Below, piece by piece: positions 21,109-31,812 of a stretch of 64,000 nt of DNA (position 1 is its first letter; every line of letters starts with the position of its first letter). A model generated the notes under the pieces. It was not told where the DNA came from. It saw nothing but the letters and a program-made list of their open reading frames with translations, and ran no database searches. Origin of the DNA: Gyrodactylus bullatarudis (lineage: Eukaryota > Platyhelminthes > Monogenea > Gyrodactylidea > Gyrodactylidae). The DNA lies in the NCBI GenBank assembly GCA_012064415.1, contig SSNU01000026.1, positions 45,117-109,116 on the forward strand. Reading direction: 5' to 3'. The position numbers were made by a program, and so were the translations under genes.

Positions 21109-22014
21109 CTGGTGGTAGAGAGAGAATATTAGAAAAATTGATAAAAACTCATGGTCGGTTTACTCGAATTTCATTGGTTGAAAAATATTTGTGAGGTAAT
21201 TCGTGAAAAAGAGCATGAAAGTATACATAACTCGTATTGTTATGTCAAGGAAATTTCATTCAATGAGATGAAGAAGCAATAGTGTTAATCAGAGAAATCT
21301 GTTTTCTTTTAATTTCATAATTTTCAAAGTATTTTAATGAAGAATTAGCCAAAAACCTACTAGAAGTTAGACATTAGGGAGTGAAAATTCGTTTTGTAAA
21401 CTTTCAACATACGATACACGAATATTATATCGATATTTTTTTTTTCTATTACAAATATTAAAATTATTATTCTTATGGGATTCGCTTTTGGTTTTATTCT
21501 CAAATCGTATATCTATACGTGTCCAATCTAAGTTTCAAAGAGTTTCTCCTGGGCTTTCTTCCTTCAAGAACTATCTCACTTTTTGTAATTGACATAATTT
21601 TACCAAATACATTTTCTCGTATATACTCACCAACTCGTTGTCTTTTCCTCCCTAATAAAATGTGCTGAAGATGGATTTGGCACTCATTTTACCCCTAAAA
21701 ACAGTGAATTTTCACAAGAACTCACTTTTTTCCTATTCAAGTGTATAGAAATCACTTGCTGCATTCTGATTGGTTGAGATAAATAATACTTAATTAGGGG
21801 GTAAATATTCGTGTTTCAATAAAAATATTTTTACTGTACGATATGTATTGTTTAGGCTTTAGTTATATGTTACAATACTATTGAATTATTTCGTAATATA
21901 TTAAAAATGTGTTACGATATACAATATATCTCGACCAATAAGATTAAAGCATTCAGACATCGATTCTTTACTATGAATCATACCCAAATTGTAATTGTAA
22001 TATGTAAACCAGGG

Positions 22015-22085
22015 TAGAGTCTGAAGAGACCCGGCAAAATATAACGTTTATCACTCGAATATACGCTTGTTGTTCTCTAAGAGAT
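22015..22085 (+). repeat. Second-family PLE-type terminal-repeat piece
   Basis: Reads gtctgaagagacccggcaaa, ataacgtttatcactcg, atacgcttgttgttctc, matching the arms at 9143/9356 and, more distantly, 7800-7910 on the minus strand. CTGAAGA at 22021-22027 is the possible hammerhead-like core, but the GAAA core is not preserved (ATAAC). Confidence 0.5.
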
Positions 22086-22144
22086 TAGAATCTAACAATA
22101 ATACGCTTGATGAAGTTCGAAAAAAAAATCGTATGTTACAAAAC

Positions 22145-22436
22145 TAAAGTTGGTTGATATGAAGTTGGGAATCTATGATTTTTACAGAAATCTCGATATT
22201 TTCATCAAGAATTCGGATTTGTTAAAGATTTTCTGGAATCCTACTCACGTTGCCCACTTTTACCATTTAAAGAAAAAAAATTATTTTTATGAAAAATATG
22301 GTCATTTTTCAAATTCCCATTTGGCACCAAAATCCCATTTTTTGAAGTTTGAGCTGAAATTTTTTGTTGATTTGAAAGTGGGAGGCTGATCGAAAGAGTT
22401 TTTTCAGGATTCCCAACTTCATATCAATTAGCTTTA
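22145..22436. mobile_element. MITE-superfamily element, complete (292 bp)
   Basis: Ends taaagttggttgatatgaag and, reversed, taaagctaattgatatgaag, giving ~26-bp terminal inverted repeats. The interior matches the arms at 11198-11919 (ttttacagaaatctcgat, tttgttaaagatttt, ggaatcctactca). This is the cleanest copy for defining the family. Confidence 0.75.
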
Positions 22437-22969
22437 CTTTCACAAAACGAATTTTCACTCCCTACTTGACATACCTTCAACTCAGTAGTCAGCAGTGGCA
22501 ATTTTTTGAAAAAACTTTGAAAATTATTCAATAAAATTCACCTCCTAACTAAACGAAAATTTAATTTTGATCCTTTTATACATTTATTTCTAAAAGCTTT
22601 TGAAATGCATAGGATAATTTTCAAAATTCCAAAACATTCAAATTAGCTAGAATGTTTTTCTTCAGATTTTGTTCTTGAAGGGCACAATTTTAGTAAGAGT
22701 TGTTTTAATTCATAAGGAGTACACTCTATTCAGCCGGTTCATGAATCATGAGTAAAACCGTGCAAATAAAACTTTAAAACTCTCAAAAGCTGCAAGAGCC
22801 ATGCTAGAAAAAATCAATCGAGTTTTTAAAAGTTTAAGTATTCCATTCAATATGAAAGTGAATTTGAGTTTTTTTGGTATTTTTGGACCCACTCTAGTCA
22901 AAATGGCCAGAAGAAAGGGTTCTAAAGCTAGATGAGAATTTAATTTTTTACAAAATGTTAATATTTTTC

Positions 22970-23238
22970 TTTGTCAGGAAAAAATATATTTTTCGAATTC
23001 CATAATTAAATAAACCAAAATTGAGCCGTTTTTTGAATTTCGAAAATGCACCAAATTTCCATTTTTTCAACTTTCAAACCCAAAATTTTTATCAATTTCA
23101 AAGATTTAAGAAGTTAAATACAGATATTCGAGATCAACATTGTGGATTTTGAAAAATATATTTTTTCCTGACTTTTCAAAGAAAATATTTAGTCTTTTGT
23201 AAAAAAAATAAATTCTCATCTTTATGTCAATTAGGTTT
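22970..23238 (+). repeat. MITE-superfamily copy with conserved right end
   Basis: Contains gagccgttttttgaatttc, gaaaatgcaccaaatttcc, caatttcaaagattta and the terminus tttatgtcaattaggttta. Same order as 34580-35511 and 29200-29776. Confidence 0.65.
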
Positions 23239-23574
23239 ATCCAATATATTCAGGAAAGGACAAATGAGTTTCACTTTTGTGTTGTTAAAATCAATAAAAA
23301 TTATAGGTCACGTTGAAGGGTAAAAACATGTGGCACCATTTGTCGATGGGACCCGAGGGGAGGGCGTATGGTTGTGTAAGAATCAAGATAGGATTAACAT
23401 GGGATAGCTTACTTTGGAATTGTCTTTTTTAATTCTAATAATTTCCTGTCTAAATTGACTTGTAAAATAAATACAATATTAGTGAGTTTTATTAAAAGGG
23501 TTAATTCTAAAAAAGTATCTTTTTTGTTCGACAAAATCCTTATATTTTAAAATGTTATGTTTAATTTATATAAT

Positions 23575-24031
23575 CTACAGTTGTGCCTCAGTTTTGGTGT
23601 ATGAGAAATAGCACACTCCATTTTTCCTATGAAAAATAGTTTTTCACATCAAGACACTGTAACGTCATTTGATAGAAATCGTCATTGACTTTTAATTATA
23701 CATGAAGATGTAATTAATTAATGAAGCTAACATGTTTGAAACAAAATTGAAACCCATAATTACTTAACTTTTACCTATTAAAGGTGACACATTGCCTTTA
23801 ATATCAACGTTTATTTTCAAGATTTTTCATGCTCAGTAGATCGAAACCAGAGAAAATTCTCTTTAAATTGAGACCAAAAACTAAAATATTGAGAAATTTC
23901 GGCTAAAAAATTATCTTTCAAAAAACCCGTTCTACTTTCAAGTAGATCTATGATGAGAAAAATCTATTTTTCATAGGAAAATTGGGGTGTGCGATTTCTC
24001 ATACACCAAAACTGGGGCACAACTGTAATTC
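23575..24031. mobile_element. TIR element, ~455 bp with ~75-bp inverted ends
   Basis: 23577-23650 and 23952-24029 are inverted copies: acagttgtgcctcagttttg, gtgtatgagaaat, cacactcc, tttttcctatgaaaaatag. Ends with the same ggggNacaactgtaat also occur at 18050 and 58580, so this is a dispersed family. No coding frame. Confidence 0.7.
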
Positions 24032-24239
24032 CATAAATAATTCTACACGCTTCTACACAGAAAATAAGATTTTCATAAATTAAATTAAAAAATTTTATTG
24101 TTCTGATACCGCTAAATCCCATTTTTTTAATACGCATTAAAATTTTCAGAAAAGGATGAGGATATGTAGCGAAGGGATTTTAAATAACTATCAGAATAAT
24201 TCCCATCCAAAAAGTCATACAGATTGCTCGAAAACGAAT

Positions 24240-24612
24240 ATTTTATTAATGAATAGTGCAGCACCTATGCTTACAAAGGTTACTAGAATTATTTCGTTAG
24301 GTAATAAATCCCACAGGAACGTCTTAATTGGTAATGGATTAGCCCATGTCGCTGAATGTTACAGCTTACTAATGGATCCCACCGAGACTGGTACGAAAGA
24401 AACTCACATAGCATTTAGAAATAATCTAAGTATACATATACGCGCGAGTCAGTATGTCTCAACCTGGGATTTGAACCTAGGACCTCTCGCTCAATCCACT
24501 CGTCCAACATCCCATGCAACCTAATAAGACGTTCCTGTGGAATATATTACCTAAGCACCTAGAACGAAATAATTCTAGTAACCTTTGTAAGTATAGATGC
24601 TGCACTATTCAT
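24240..24612. mobile_element. TIR element with ~90-bp inverted ends, carrying a SINE
   Basis: 24243-24325 and about 24525-24610 are inverted copies: taatgaatagtgcagcacct, atgcttacaaaggttactag, aattatttcgtt, cccacaggaacgtctta. A relic of the same ends lies inside the foldback element at 15735-15825. The central ~190 bp is the SINE below. Confidence 0.7.
24345..24530 (-). mobile_element. tRNA-derived SINE copy (hammerhead deleted)
   Basis: The minus strand carries TGGACGAGTGG (24496-24506), close to the A box of tRNA-Ser/Leu type genes, and GGTTCAAATCC (24467-24477), a perfect B box. These are the pol III promoter parts of tRNA-derived SINEs. The boxes are only about 18 bp apart, shorter than in a tRNA, implying loss in the anticodon arm. 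The body continues ggatttcta-like to ccagtctcggtgggatcc. It lacks the hammerhead segment present in the copy at 24660-24850, apparently by deletion between repeated CGCGCG/ctcgcgcg words. Confidence 0.6.
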
Positions 24613-24659
24613 TAGTTAGAAAAACCTTAAGGGTACGCCACAGTATATAGAAATAATCC

Positions 24660-24850
24660 GATTTGCACAGGATGTTGGACGAGTGGATTGAGCATGCGAG
24701 AGGTCCCAGGTTTAAATCCCAAGTTTTGACATACTGACTCGTCCAAAAGAGGACGAAACGCGCGAATATGTATACTTAGATTATTTCTAAATGCTATGTG
24801 AGTTTCTTTCGTACCAGTCTCGGTGGGATCCTTTAGTAACATTAGAGAGA
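24660..24850 (+). mobile_element. tRNA-derived SINE copy with hammerhead relic
   Basis: Reads ggatgttggacgagtggatt, gagcatgcgagaggtcccag, gtttaaatccc (A-box-like and mutated B-box-like parts), then the hammerhead relic, then atgtatacttagattatttc, taaatgctatgtgagtttc and ccagtctcggtgggatcc. Opposite in orientation to the copy at 24345-24530, with which it shares nearly the whole length. Confidence 0.6.
24729..24771 (+). ncRNA. Degenerate hammerhead ribozyme inside the SINE
   Basis: ACATA (24729-24733) pairs with TATGT (24767-24771) as helix I. CTGACTC (24734-24740) stands where CUGANGA is expected. GTCC-AAAAGA-GGAC (24741-24754) is a perfect helix II, GAAA (24755-24758) is the second core, and CGCGCG (24759-24764) a palindromic helix III. 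The G8 and A9 positions and the U at 16.1 are mutated, so this copy should be inactive. The layout recalls the hammerhead carried by the Schistosoma Sm-alpha SINE family. Confidence 0.55.
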
Positions 24851-25109
24851 TATGAAACAAAACCTTTGTGAAATTGATTTTAAAATTAATGGCTATTCAA
24901 TAAATAAAATTCGCGCTCTTACTAAAGACAAATGACGTCCTCTAAAAAGCATACTCAGAGTTCATTAATCTCGAAAATCTGAAGAAGTCTCAACGTGAAG
25001 GAAATAAAAGAATGAAGCCATTATTGAAATTTTAAAAAGTCATTTCTGAAATTAACCTTTATCAAGTACCATGATGGGATAAATAAGAGATTTAGTGGAA
25101 ACAACTTAC

Positions 25110-25580
25110 GTAGGTAAAGTTATCTGAATAATTTTTCTTTTGAATAACTTGAAATAATCCTTGATCCTGTTCCTGCTGACCGGTTGCTATGGGGAATGCC
25201 TTTGGTACTGGCGGTGGATTTAAAAATGCTTTCTTATCATTCGAACTTTTACCCAGAGTTGCCGTCGTCAAGTCTGGATGATAAATCATCGAGGAAGGTG
25301 GACAATTCGCTTTCTGGAATATTTTGTAGTACTCTTGCTCTTGAGGTGAATAGCCCCCGAGAGTCTGATGTATCTGATATGATGAAGTTTTACGACGCCT
25401 ATAATGCCGACAACACAAAAGAACTATGGCCAACGTTCCCAGGAGTGTTAGGATTGACAAAACTAGTAAAATTATCATTGCCATCTTGTTAGTGAGGGGA
25501 CTTGAACTACTGAAGGAAAGTTCGTCAGGATTACGAGTTGGCGGAAAATAGGCTGGGAATTTTTTTGATGGCGTTTCATG
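25110..25580 (-). CDS. Sushi-like membrane protein, transmembrane exon
   Basis: 157 codons, phase 0 at both ends: acceptor cctatatag before CAT GAA ACG and donor TAC|GTAAGT. It starts HETPSKKFPAYFPPTRNPDE, a Pro/Ser-rich stalk, and then has one hydrophobic helix (MIILLVLSILTLLGTLAIVL, then LCC). Next comes a basic stop-transfer RHYRRRK, giving a type I membrane topology with the C-terminus in the cytosol. The tail has YSPQEQEYYKIF, a proline patch (NPPPVPKAFP) and YSDNFTY at the junction. Intron 1 (25581-26237) contains a MITE copy. I do not recognise an orthologue; the architecture suggests a cell-surface receptor or adhesion protein. Confidence 0.75.
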
Positions 25581-25629
25581 CTATATAGGATGGAAAGATT
25601 TTATTAAATGTGAAGCTTATACATTTATA

Positions 25630-26016
25630 TGTAAAGCTCAAGATCAAAGAGGGCCACTTTCACGATATAAAGAAAAGAAAAATTTAAAATTTCGGGAAAG
25701 CACCAAATTCCTTTTTTTGAGAGGAACCAAAAGAAATCAAATATGCTTAATCAGATTTAAGAAAAAAACTGTGAAAATCGAATTTTGATTTTTCGATCAT
25801 TTTGTAATATCAATGAAATTTGAATGAACCGAAAACTTTTATAGTTATAATCAATTCCCTGGTCTAATTGTGATCCCAAAAATAAGTATTTGATCACTCT
25901 CTCAATTTGAAATCACCAAAAAATGGGAATTTGCCCTTAAATAGAGATTTGAGCTCTCCATATATTTTCTAAAGTTTTATAAATATGATAAATTCCCATT
26001 TTCATATCTAGGTGTA
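25630..26016. repeat. MITE-superfamily copy in intron 1
   Basis: Left part taaagctcaagatcaaagag, ggccactttcacgatataaa; right end aattcccattttcatatcta. The left part matches 43720-43800 in reverse. The ends are diverged. Confidence 0.5.
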
Positions 26017-26237
26017 TATGTAGATCAAGCTTAGAAAATTGACTTGTTCTCTTGAAATCTACCCTGATTCTAATTGATTAAGTATTTGAAGACCCAACGC
26101 ATTATTTCTTATTGAGCTTCACTTTTGTTTGAAATCAAGAAGACCTAGAAATCGAAAGAAAAATATTTTATAGCATGTCTCTACTTCAAAGTAGTCATGA
26201 GTATTTTCAAAACATATATACATATATATACATTTAC

Positions 26238-26629
26238 TTGATTAATCCTTTTCGTTGTTTCGATAGGCTCTAGAGTAGTAGCTGTGGGTATTTCTATCGA
26301 AATATCTTCTTTGTTTGAAACTGGTTCATCTGTTGTTGTTGTAGAGCTGGTTGTTGTAGAAGAAGTTGTGCTTGTGGTATACTTGGCTGGCATCTCCCGA
26401 TTTGGCAATGGTTCCAGGTGGCCCCCATTAAAGAAATAATGATCAATCACATCACATGGATCATATCTTTCCCATACACCGTTAGAATTACATTTGAATT
26501 CCTTCCTGTCGTCTGGCAGACCATAGCACTCCAATAAGGTTCCATCGAAAATTTTTCCCGGTTGGCCGATTTGAATTTCACAAAAGGCCCAAAGAGCTTC
26601 ACACTCTGGGCAGTGGGAAGCCATGCAAA
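26238..26629 (-). CDS. Sushi-like membrane protein, extracellular Cys-rich exon
   Basis: The acceptor tgatttatttcag precedes TT TGC ATG GCT; the exon takes one base from an upstream exon and ends in phase 0 at CAA|GTAAAT. It reads CMASHCPECEALWAFCEIQI, GQPGKIFDGTLLECYGLPDD, RKEFKCNSNGVWERYDPC and on. The C...G..L.C...F.C...G.W...PC order is that of a sushi (CCP) module or a close Cys-rich relative; extra N-terminal cysteines are unusual for a canonical sushi. A Thr/Ser-rich linker (TTSTTSSTTTSSTTTT) then suits an O-glycosylated stalk leading to the membrane exon. The upstream signal-peptide exon was not found. ATG 26622-26624 is internal. A single locus is supported by matching phases in all three exons. 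Confidence 0.72.
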
Positions 26630-29199
26630 CTGAAATAAATCATGATTTGATTATTTTAATTTAGCATGTTATGACATTTTGGCCAATGAAAGTTAGCAAA
26701 TGTTTTCAAACCAATCAAATTCAATTTCATGAGTCAATGAAAGATTAAGAAACCGACCCTTATTCGAATGATGTATAAACTATTTCTATCAAAAACTACT
26801 TGAAAGTAATAAGATCAAATCTGAGAGATTTTTTAGTAAAAATGAAACTTTTAATAGAAAATAATTTTGGATAAAAATTTATATAATTCGAACCAAAAAT
26901 TCATTCTGAAAAGCATTTTTACCCAGGAAAAATGAAATTGAACATATCATATATTGAAAAATCTATCCTTATTGGTTATACATTAAGTCTTAACTTTTTT
27001 CAATGATGTAAGTTTGCTTAGTTTTTGTCTTGATATCGTGTTGCCAAGATTTCTCAAATCAAGGGATTACGAAAAAAACATAAGAAAAAGTCAATGGATC
27101 CAAATGTATTCAACGAATTGTTCACAAAATTTTTTCTGCCTCGTAATTTTGTTATATAAAACAATCCGTTGACTTTCCTGTTGAAGTTCAGTTGAAATTC
27201 GCAGTCATCTTTCTCGCATTCAACACTTTAGAACGAAGAAGTGGTTTTCGCAAATCTGTGGGGGCGATGACACTGTTCAATGAGTCTATCAAAATCTTGT
27301 TTGATTTCCTCAACATTTCGATATGTCGAACCGATATGCAGGGGGTTCATTGTGTTTATGACGATATTGGCGAAGCCAAATATTTTTTAATTCTAAATTA
27401 AGAAAGTCTACCTCTTTTTGACTGTCTAGTGGTGCGGAGGTAGGTTTTTAGGGGGTTTGGTTGCTTGATTGATGGGAGATTATTTATGTAAAAAATCGTA
27501 GCCTCGTAGGCATTTTAATAAAATGGATATAGCAACAATAATGTGTTGAGACACTTTTTGAGTTATGCAAAGAAATTAATACTTGGTTATATAAAATAAA
27601 TTCATGAAAACTATTTTTCCCATATCTTTGGCTCATATCAAGAGTCAGTTTGATTCAATTAAACCACTAAGAGAATATTGAAAAATTTAAAATAAAGTTC
27701 AATTAGATATTATCAAAATGCATATATATATTTGAGCTTATCTGTGATAAACCAAAAACAAATCTTGACAATATACTGGTACATTTAATAATGAGTTAGA
27801 GTTGGTTTCCATTGGAATCAATAAATGAGATTATCTTAAAAGCTAATATCATACACATTTGATAAAATACTGTTTTTTTCATTGAATTTTTTTAACATTT
27901 AAAATAATAGTTTGACTAAGGCAATAGTCCTAATTCTGCATTAATTACAGTCCTCTTTCCTTGAATTATCAGTATATTAAAAAGTTTGTGTGTTTATTGT
28001 GCAAATGAAAATCTCGACAAATCTAATACGAAGCCTGTATGAAAAATTGCATAATTATAGTTGTATGATTGTATTTTTAAGGAGAGATTGTTCGGTGGAT
28101 TTCCTATGCAAAAATCAATGATAGTGGGATGGGAAATTCTCATTCTAGAAAGCATAGACCAGTGGATGGATGAGCAATTTCAAAACATTTGTTTCTTTTG
28201 CGTTAAAAAAGTTGAACTCCATTAGTTGAAGGAATGAGTTATTTTGGATCCTCAGACAACAAGCAAGAAGAATTCAACATCTTTATCTCGGCTTCTGTCT
28301 TGGCCCTCACTCTTAAAAGAAACTCTTAGAGATGGTAACTATGGATCCATTAGAATTGGCTCTGAATAATTGCTGCTGTAGAATCCCCTTTTCAGTAAAA
28401 AATCTCCTATCCCTCAATCAACAAAAAATCTGAAGGATAAAACTGTAATATAACTGTAAAACGGGTTATATCTTCAAAAATATATGGACGATAACGACAT
28501 ATTCTTGAATAAATTTACTTTCTTATGAGAAGTAAACAAAGTTTTTTATGGTTCTTTCATTTCACGTTGATACTCGAGTACAGTACAGTGTTCCATATAG
28601 GTTAATTACACAATCAAAAAAAATTCTCTTCATTTCAGGTACCTCGGTATTTCCATATTAAAATAAATGACAAGTTAAAATTTTCCCATTTCATTTGTAA
28701 AAGTTGATAAGAAATGTATTTCAAGATAAAAACTTGATTTTATGACGTTTATTTCTTCTCGTTACTAGGCATTGCAAGTAGGAAAGCCAAAAGATTATTC
28801 GTAAAAATCGTACTACTACAAAAATGAATGTGAAATTCGAATAAGAATCCAACTAGAGACGTTCAACCACGAAACTCAAACCAAATTCAACTTCTTCTAG
28901 ACAATCAGTTGAATGAATTTTAATTAAATTATCTAACTTGACCTCAATATCTGACCTTTTACATAAAAGAATTTAGACTGAATAGTTTGTGTTCCAGCCA
29001 AAAAAGAAAATATTTATTAATTGATACAGCTTTCTCAAAGTCAGTTTAAACAATTTTAAATCTAAAAATAAAAAAGATCATGCAATTCGGTATAGATTTG
29101 GGCATAAATAAGAGATAGATTTCTAGTCTGCATCAGAAACTGAAAGGACCATTCAGGAGAATTCAAATGATAAATAAAACCTATTACATAATAATAAGA
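26630..29199. other. Presumed upstream intron or flank; no clear gene
   Basis: The missing 5' exon(s) of the sushi-like gene should lie on the minus strand somewhere to the right of 26629, but none is convincing. At 27153-27193 a TATATAAA and TCAGTT precede a short open frame starting with TTG (KFAVIFLAF), possibly the decayed start of a small secreted protein. The remainder is AT-rich. Confidence 0.4.
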
Positions 29200-29776
29200 T
29201 GTGGATATTCGAAAAAATTCAATCTAACCAAAATTAGGCCGTTTTTTGAATTTCAAAAATGTACCAAATTTCCAATCTTTCAATTTTTGAAACCAAAATT
29301 TTTATCGATCTCGATGGCTCGAAGCAGTTTGGGATCAACATTGGACGAAGAATTCGAATTTAGCCATAGAGATAACGAAGATCCGAGGAAAAATTCAACT
29401 TCCAGATTTTGGATGATTTGCCTTCGTTTTAATCGAAAAGTTCAAATGGTTCGATTTCCCACAGTAATGACGAACTTCAGTGAACATCTGCAGGTTTATT
29501 AGAATTCTATGTCAAATTTTGATCCCAAATATCATCATTTAACTGCTTCAAATCTCAAAATCGATAAAAATTTTGGGTTCAAATGTTGAGAAAAGGGAAA
29601 TTTGGTACATTTTCCAAATTCGAAAAACGACCTTATTTTGGTAAGATTGAATTTTTTTCAGAAATTTTTTCTTATTTGATTATTCCGTTTTAGAATTTTT
29701 TCTCTGTGAATCCGGAGAAAATTATTGAGCTTTTTGTAAAAATAGTAAATTCTCATCTTCATGTCAATTAGGTTTA
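29200..29776. mobile_element. MITE-superfamily element with palindromic flanks and unique core
   Basis: The flanks are inverted relatives (atcaaaattt... on one side, gggttcaaatgttgag on the other). The core 29335-29640 (gaattcgaatttagcc, ccgaggaaaaattcaact, gatgatttgccttcg, catctgcaggtttatt) is present in reverse at 35580-35880. The right end is cttcatgtcaattaggttta. The reversed core shows that the flanks act as long inverted repeats around an asymmetric middle. Confidence 0.7.
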
Positions 29777-31588
29777 CTATCAAATTTGAGAGATTTTGAA
29801 TATTGACACTATCAATGCCACTTTAATAAAAAATTAATTCAATTCAAACAAAATATTCATTCCGAACTACATTTTCACCTAGAGAAAAAATAAGATTGAA
29901 CACAGAATTGAAACATCTTTTGAAAGGGTTTAACTTATGCCAAAAATGTGACTATAGAAAAATCCAAAGCTTTGATTAAATGTCCAAAATCTTTTTGAAA
30001 AACTCTTGAGATGTTTTCTACAAAAGTACGCACGAGTTTTTGCAGAGGTTGATATCTGTTTTATCGGACAAGATGTTCAGTGTACATTGTACAATCGTCC
30101 ATGTTATCAAACTTTTATTTGTTTTTCGGTATTTTATCAATTCTATTTTTGAAAATGATAAAACCTTTTTATTTTCTCATAAAGAAATTTGTAATTAGAA
30201 GAAAGGAAAAATTATCGGAATAATCCCCATTTGATGGTCTAAAGCCTGAGTCATTCCAATACATGTTTTTGTAATATAAATAGGAGATAAGGGGATATCA
30301 CACCCAAAAAGTACATCAAAAGATTCAAAAAGACATAAAAAGGCTACACAATAAAATTTACATTGGAAATTAACCAAGATTTATGACCTTTCCCCCTTGG
30401 AAAACACATCTATTCTCTCTATGAGACTAGATGAAAGTATTTCAATCAAAATTTTAAAGTTTTTATTCTATGACTACTAGCAGTAAGTATCCCAATGATT
30501 CAATAATCAAGTGAGTTTATTTCAGAATTTGAATTAAATGTAAACTTTAACTGTTTCATTGAAAATTGTACTATTTTTCATTCAACTTTTAACTTAAATC
30601 GTTTTTAAAGAGAGACCACTGATAATCCTTTAGGAAATGTACATTTGATTGTAAATATTTCTTCTTACATACTTCTAGATTTTAAGGTATGAGAGTGTTT
30701 AAACTCATTTTCCAGGATCATTATTTAATTTTACGAACTAAAATAAATAAATTTTAAAAAATTAAGAAAAATAAATCAAATAAAAATTTCAATCCGGATA
30801 AAGCACTCGATAAGAGGCAAGTCGATAATTTTTCAGGATAAAGAATTGGAAAAAACCAAATCTAAAAAATAAATGAAATACAAAAGACACTTTTCATCTG
30901 ATCGCCAATAAAAACAGGAAGCCATAGTCTTATTAATACTACCAAGGAGGCACATAAATAAAAAAGACAAGAGTTATATACCACCACTCCCCCATTCTTT
31001 TAAAAGCACAAACAAATTTCAAATTCATTCATTCATTCATGGATTGTGGATTAAAGGGGAGGTGTCAAGCTAGTTTGAAAATTTCATTTATAAATATTTT
31101 TCAATGAAATTACAAATTCATTCATTAAATAGAGAAAATTATTATTCGAGTATAATTTTGGAGAAATATTAACTCTACTTAAGAGTAGAGGAATCATATT
31201 TTTTGAGATGGCTCTTGATCTCATTTCTCAATATCAGACTAAAAGTACAAGTCTATTCTATGCAGAGATTTTATCTAAGAGGTGTGTATTTTTTGGTTGA
31301 TAAGTATAATTAACAAGGTATTGCAAATTATTATTACATTTAGTGAATTTATGGAGTAATAAAAAAACTAACAAATTTATTCATATACTTTCTTCGAATG
31401 CAAGCGATGAAGAACCATCAATAAACACATGAAAAAGTTTATTTCCCCACTGTCTTTTTATTCGAATCTAACCTAGATAATCGAGTGGAATTTAATTCTG
31501 GATGACACAAAGAAAGAGTTTGAACTCAATTAAAAACAGTAAACAAGGATCTGAGTATTCTATAAATTGAGTGTAAGGAATATGGCTT
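29777..31588. other. No gene recognised apart from a PLE UTR piece
   Basis: AT-rich. The frame at 30195-30377 (-) lacks an ATG at its start. A short attcattcattcattcatgg run lies at about 31022-31041. Confidence 0.4.
30530..30680 (+). repeat. Decayed PLE 3' UTR with mutated hammerhead
   Basis: Follows the UTR order: tttttcattcaacttttaac, aaagagagaccactgataat, cctttaggaaatgtacattt. The core is CTGATAA instead of CTGATGA; GAAA and the TGTACA palindrome remain. Confidence 0.6.
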
Positions 31589-31812
31589 TTAACCCTTTCA
31601 GTGCCGAGACTATTTCACAATTTTTATAACAACCAAAATTTAGCTATGAAGATACCAAGTTATTTGGCCAAAAATATTACTGATGCAAGTTCACAATGTG
31701 GGTTTCAATTTAAACTTTGATTGATCCAGAAACCTATCAAACTGGTAGAGTTATGAAGGTTCAAAAAAATTGGAAAACGGACATATATGTCCATCGGCAC
31801 CGGAAGGGTTAA
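31589..31812. mobile_element. piggyBac-type MITE flanked by TTAA (224 bp)
   Basis: Left TTAACCCTTTCAGTGCCGAG and right, reversed, TTAACCCTTCCGGTGCCGAT are inverted ends beginning at a TTAA target duplication with CCCTT, the hallmark of the piggyBac superfamily. A small palindrome acatatatgt sits next to the right end. No coding frame. Confidence 0.75.

Larger units (their letters stand above)
21109..25109 (-). other. Intron of the sushi-like membrane-protein gene, filled with repeats
   Basis: Runs from donor GTAAGT (25109-25104 on the minus strand) to acceptor ccaccag at 21109. It contains, left to right, a second-family PLE terminal-repeat piece, two MITE-superfamily copies, a 455-bp TIR element, a TIR element with a SINE inside, and a second SINE, each listed separately. 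Confidence 0.6.

Noticed and set aside
24156..24524. 122-codon ORF on the plus strand
   Set aside because: Runs through a TIR arm and antisense to a SINE; the B box of the SINE explains the sequence.
27222..27385. Minus-strand frame containing MNPLHIGSTYRNVEEIKQDF
   Set aside because: Looks protein-like, but is short and has no splice support or family I can name; left unannotated.
30195..30377. Possible signal-peptide exon for the sushi-like gene
   Set aside because: Hydrophobic and Cys-containing, but it starts with TTG and has no suitable splice donor in the needed phase.
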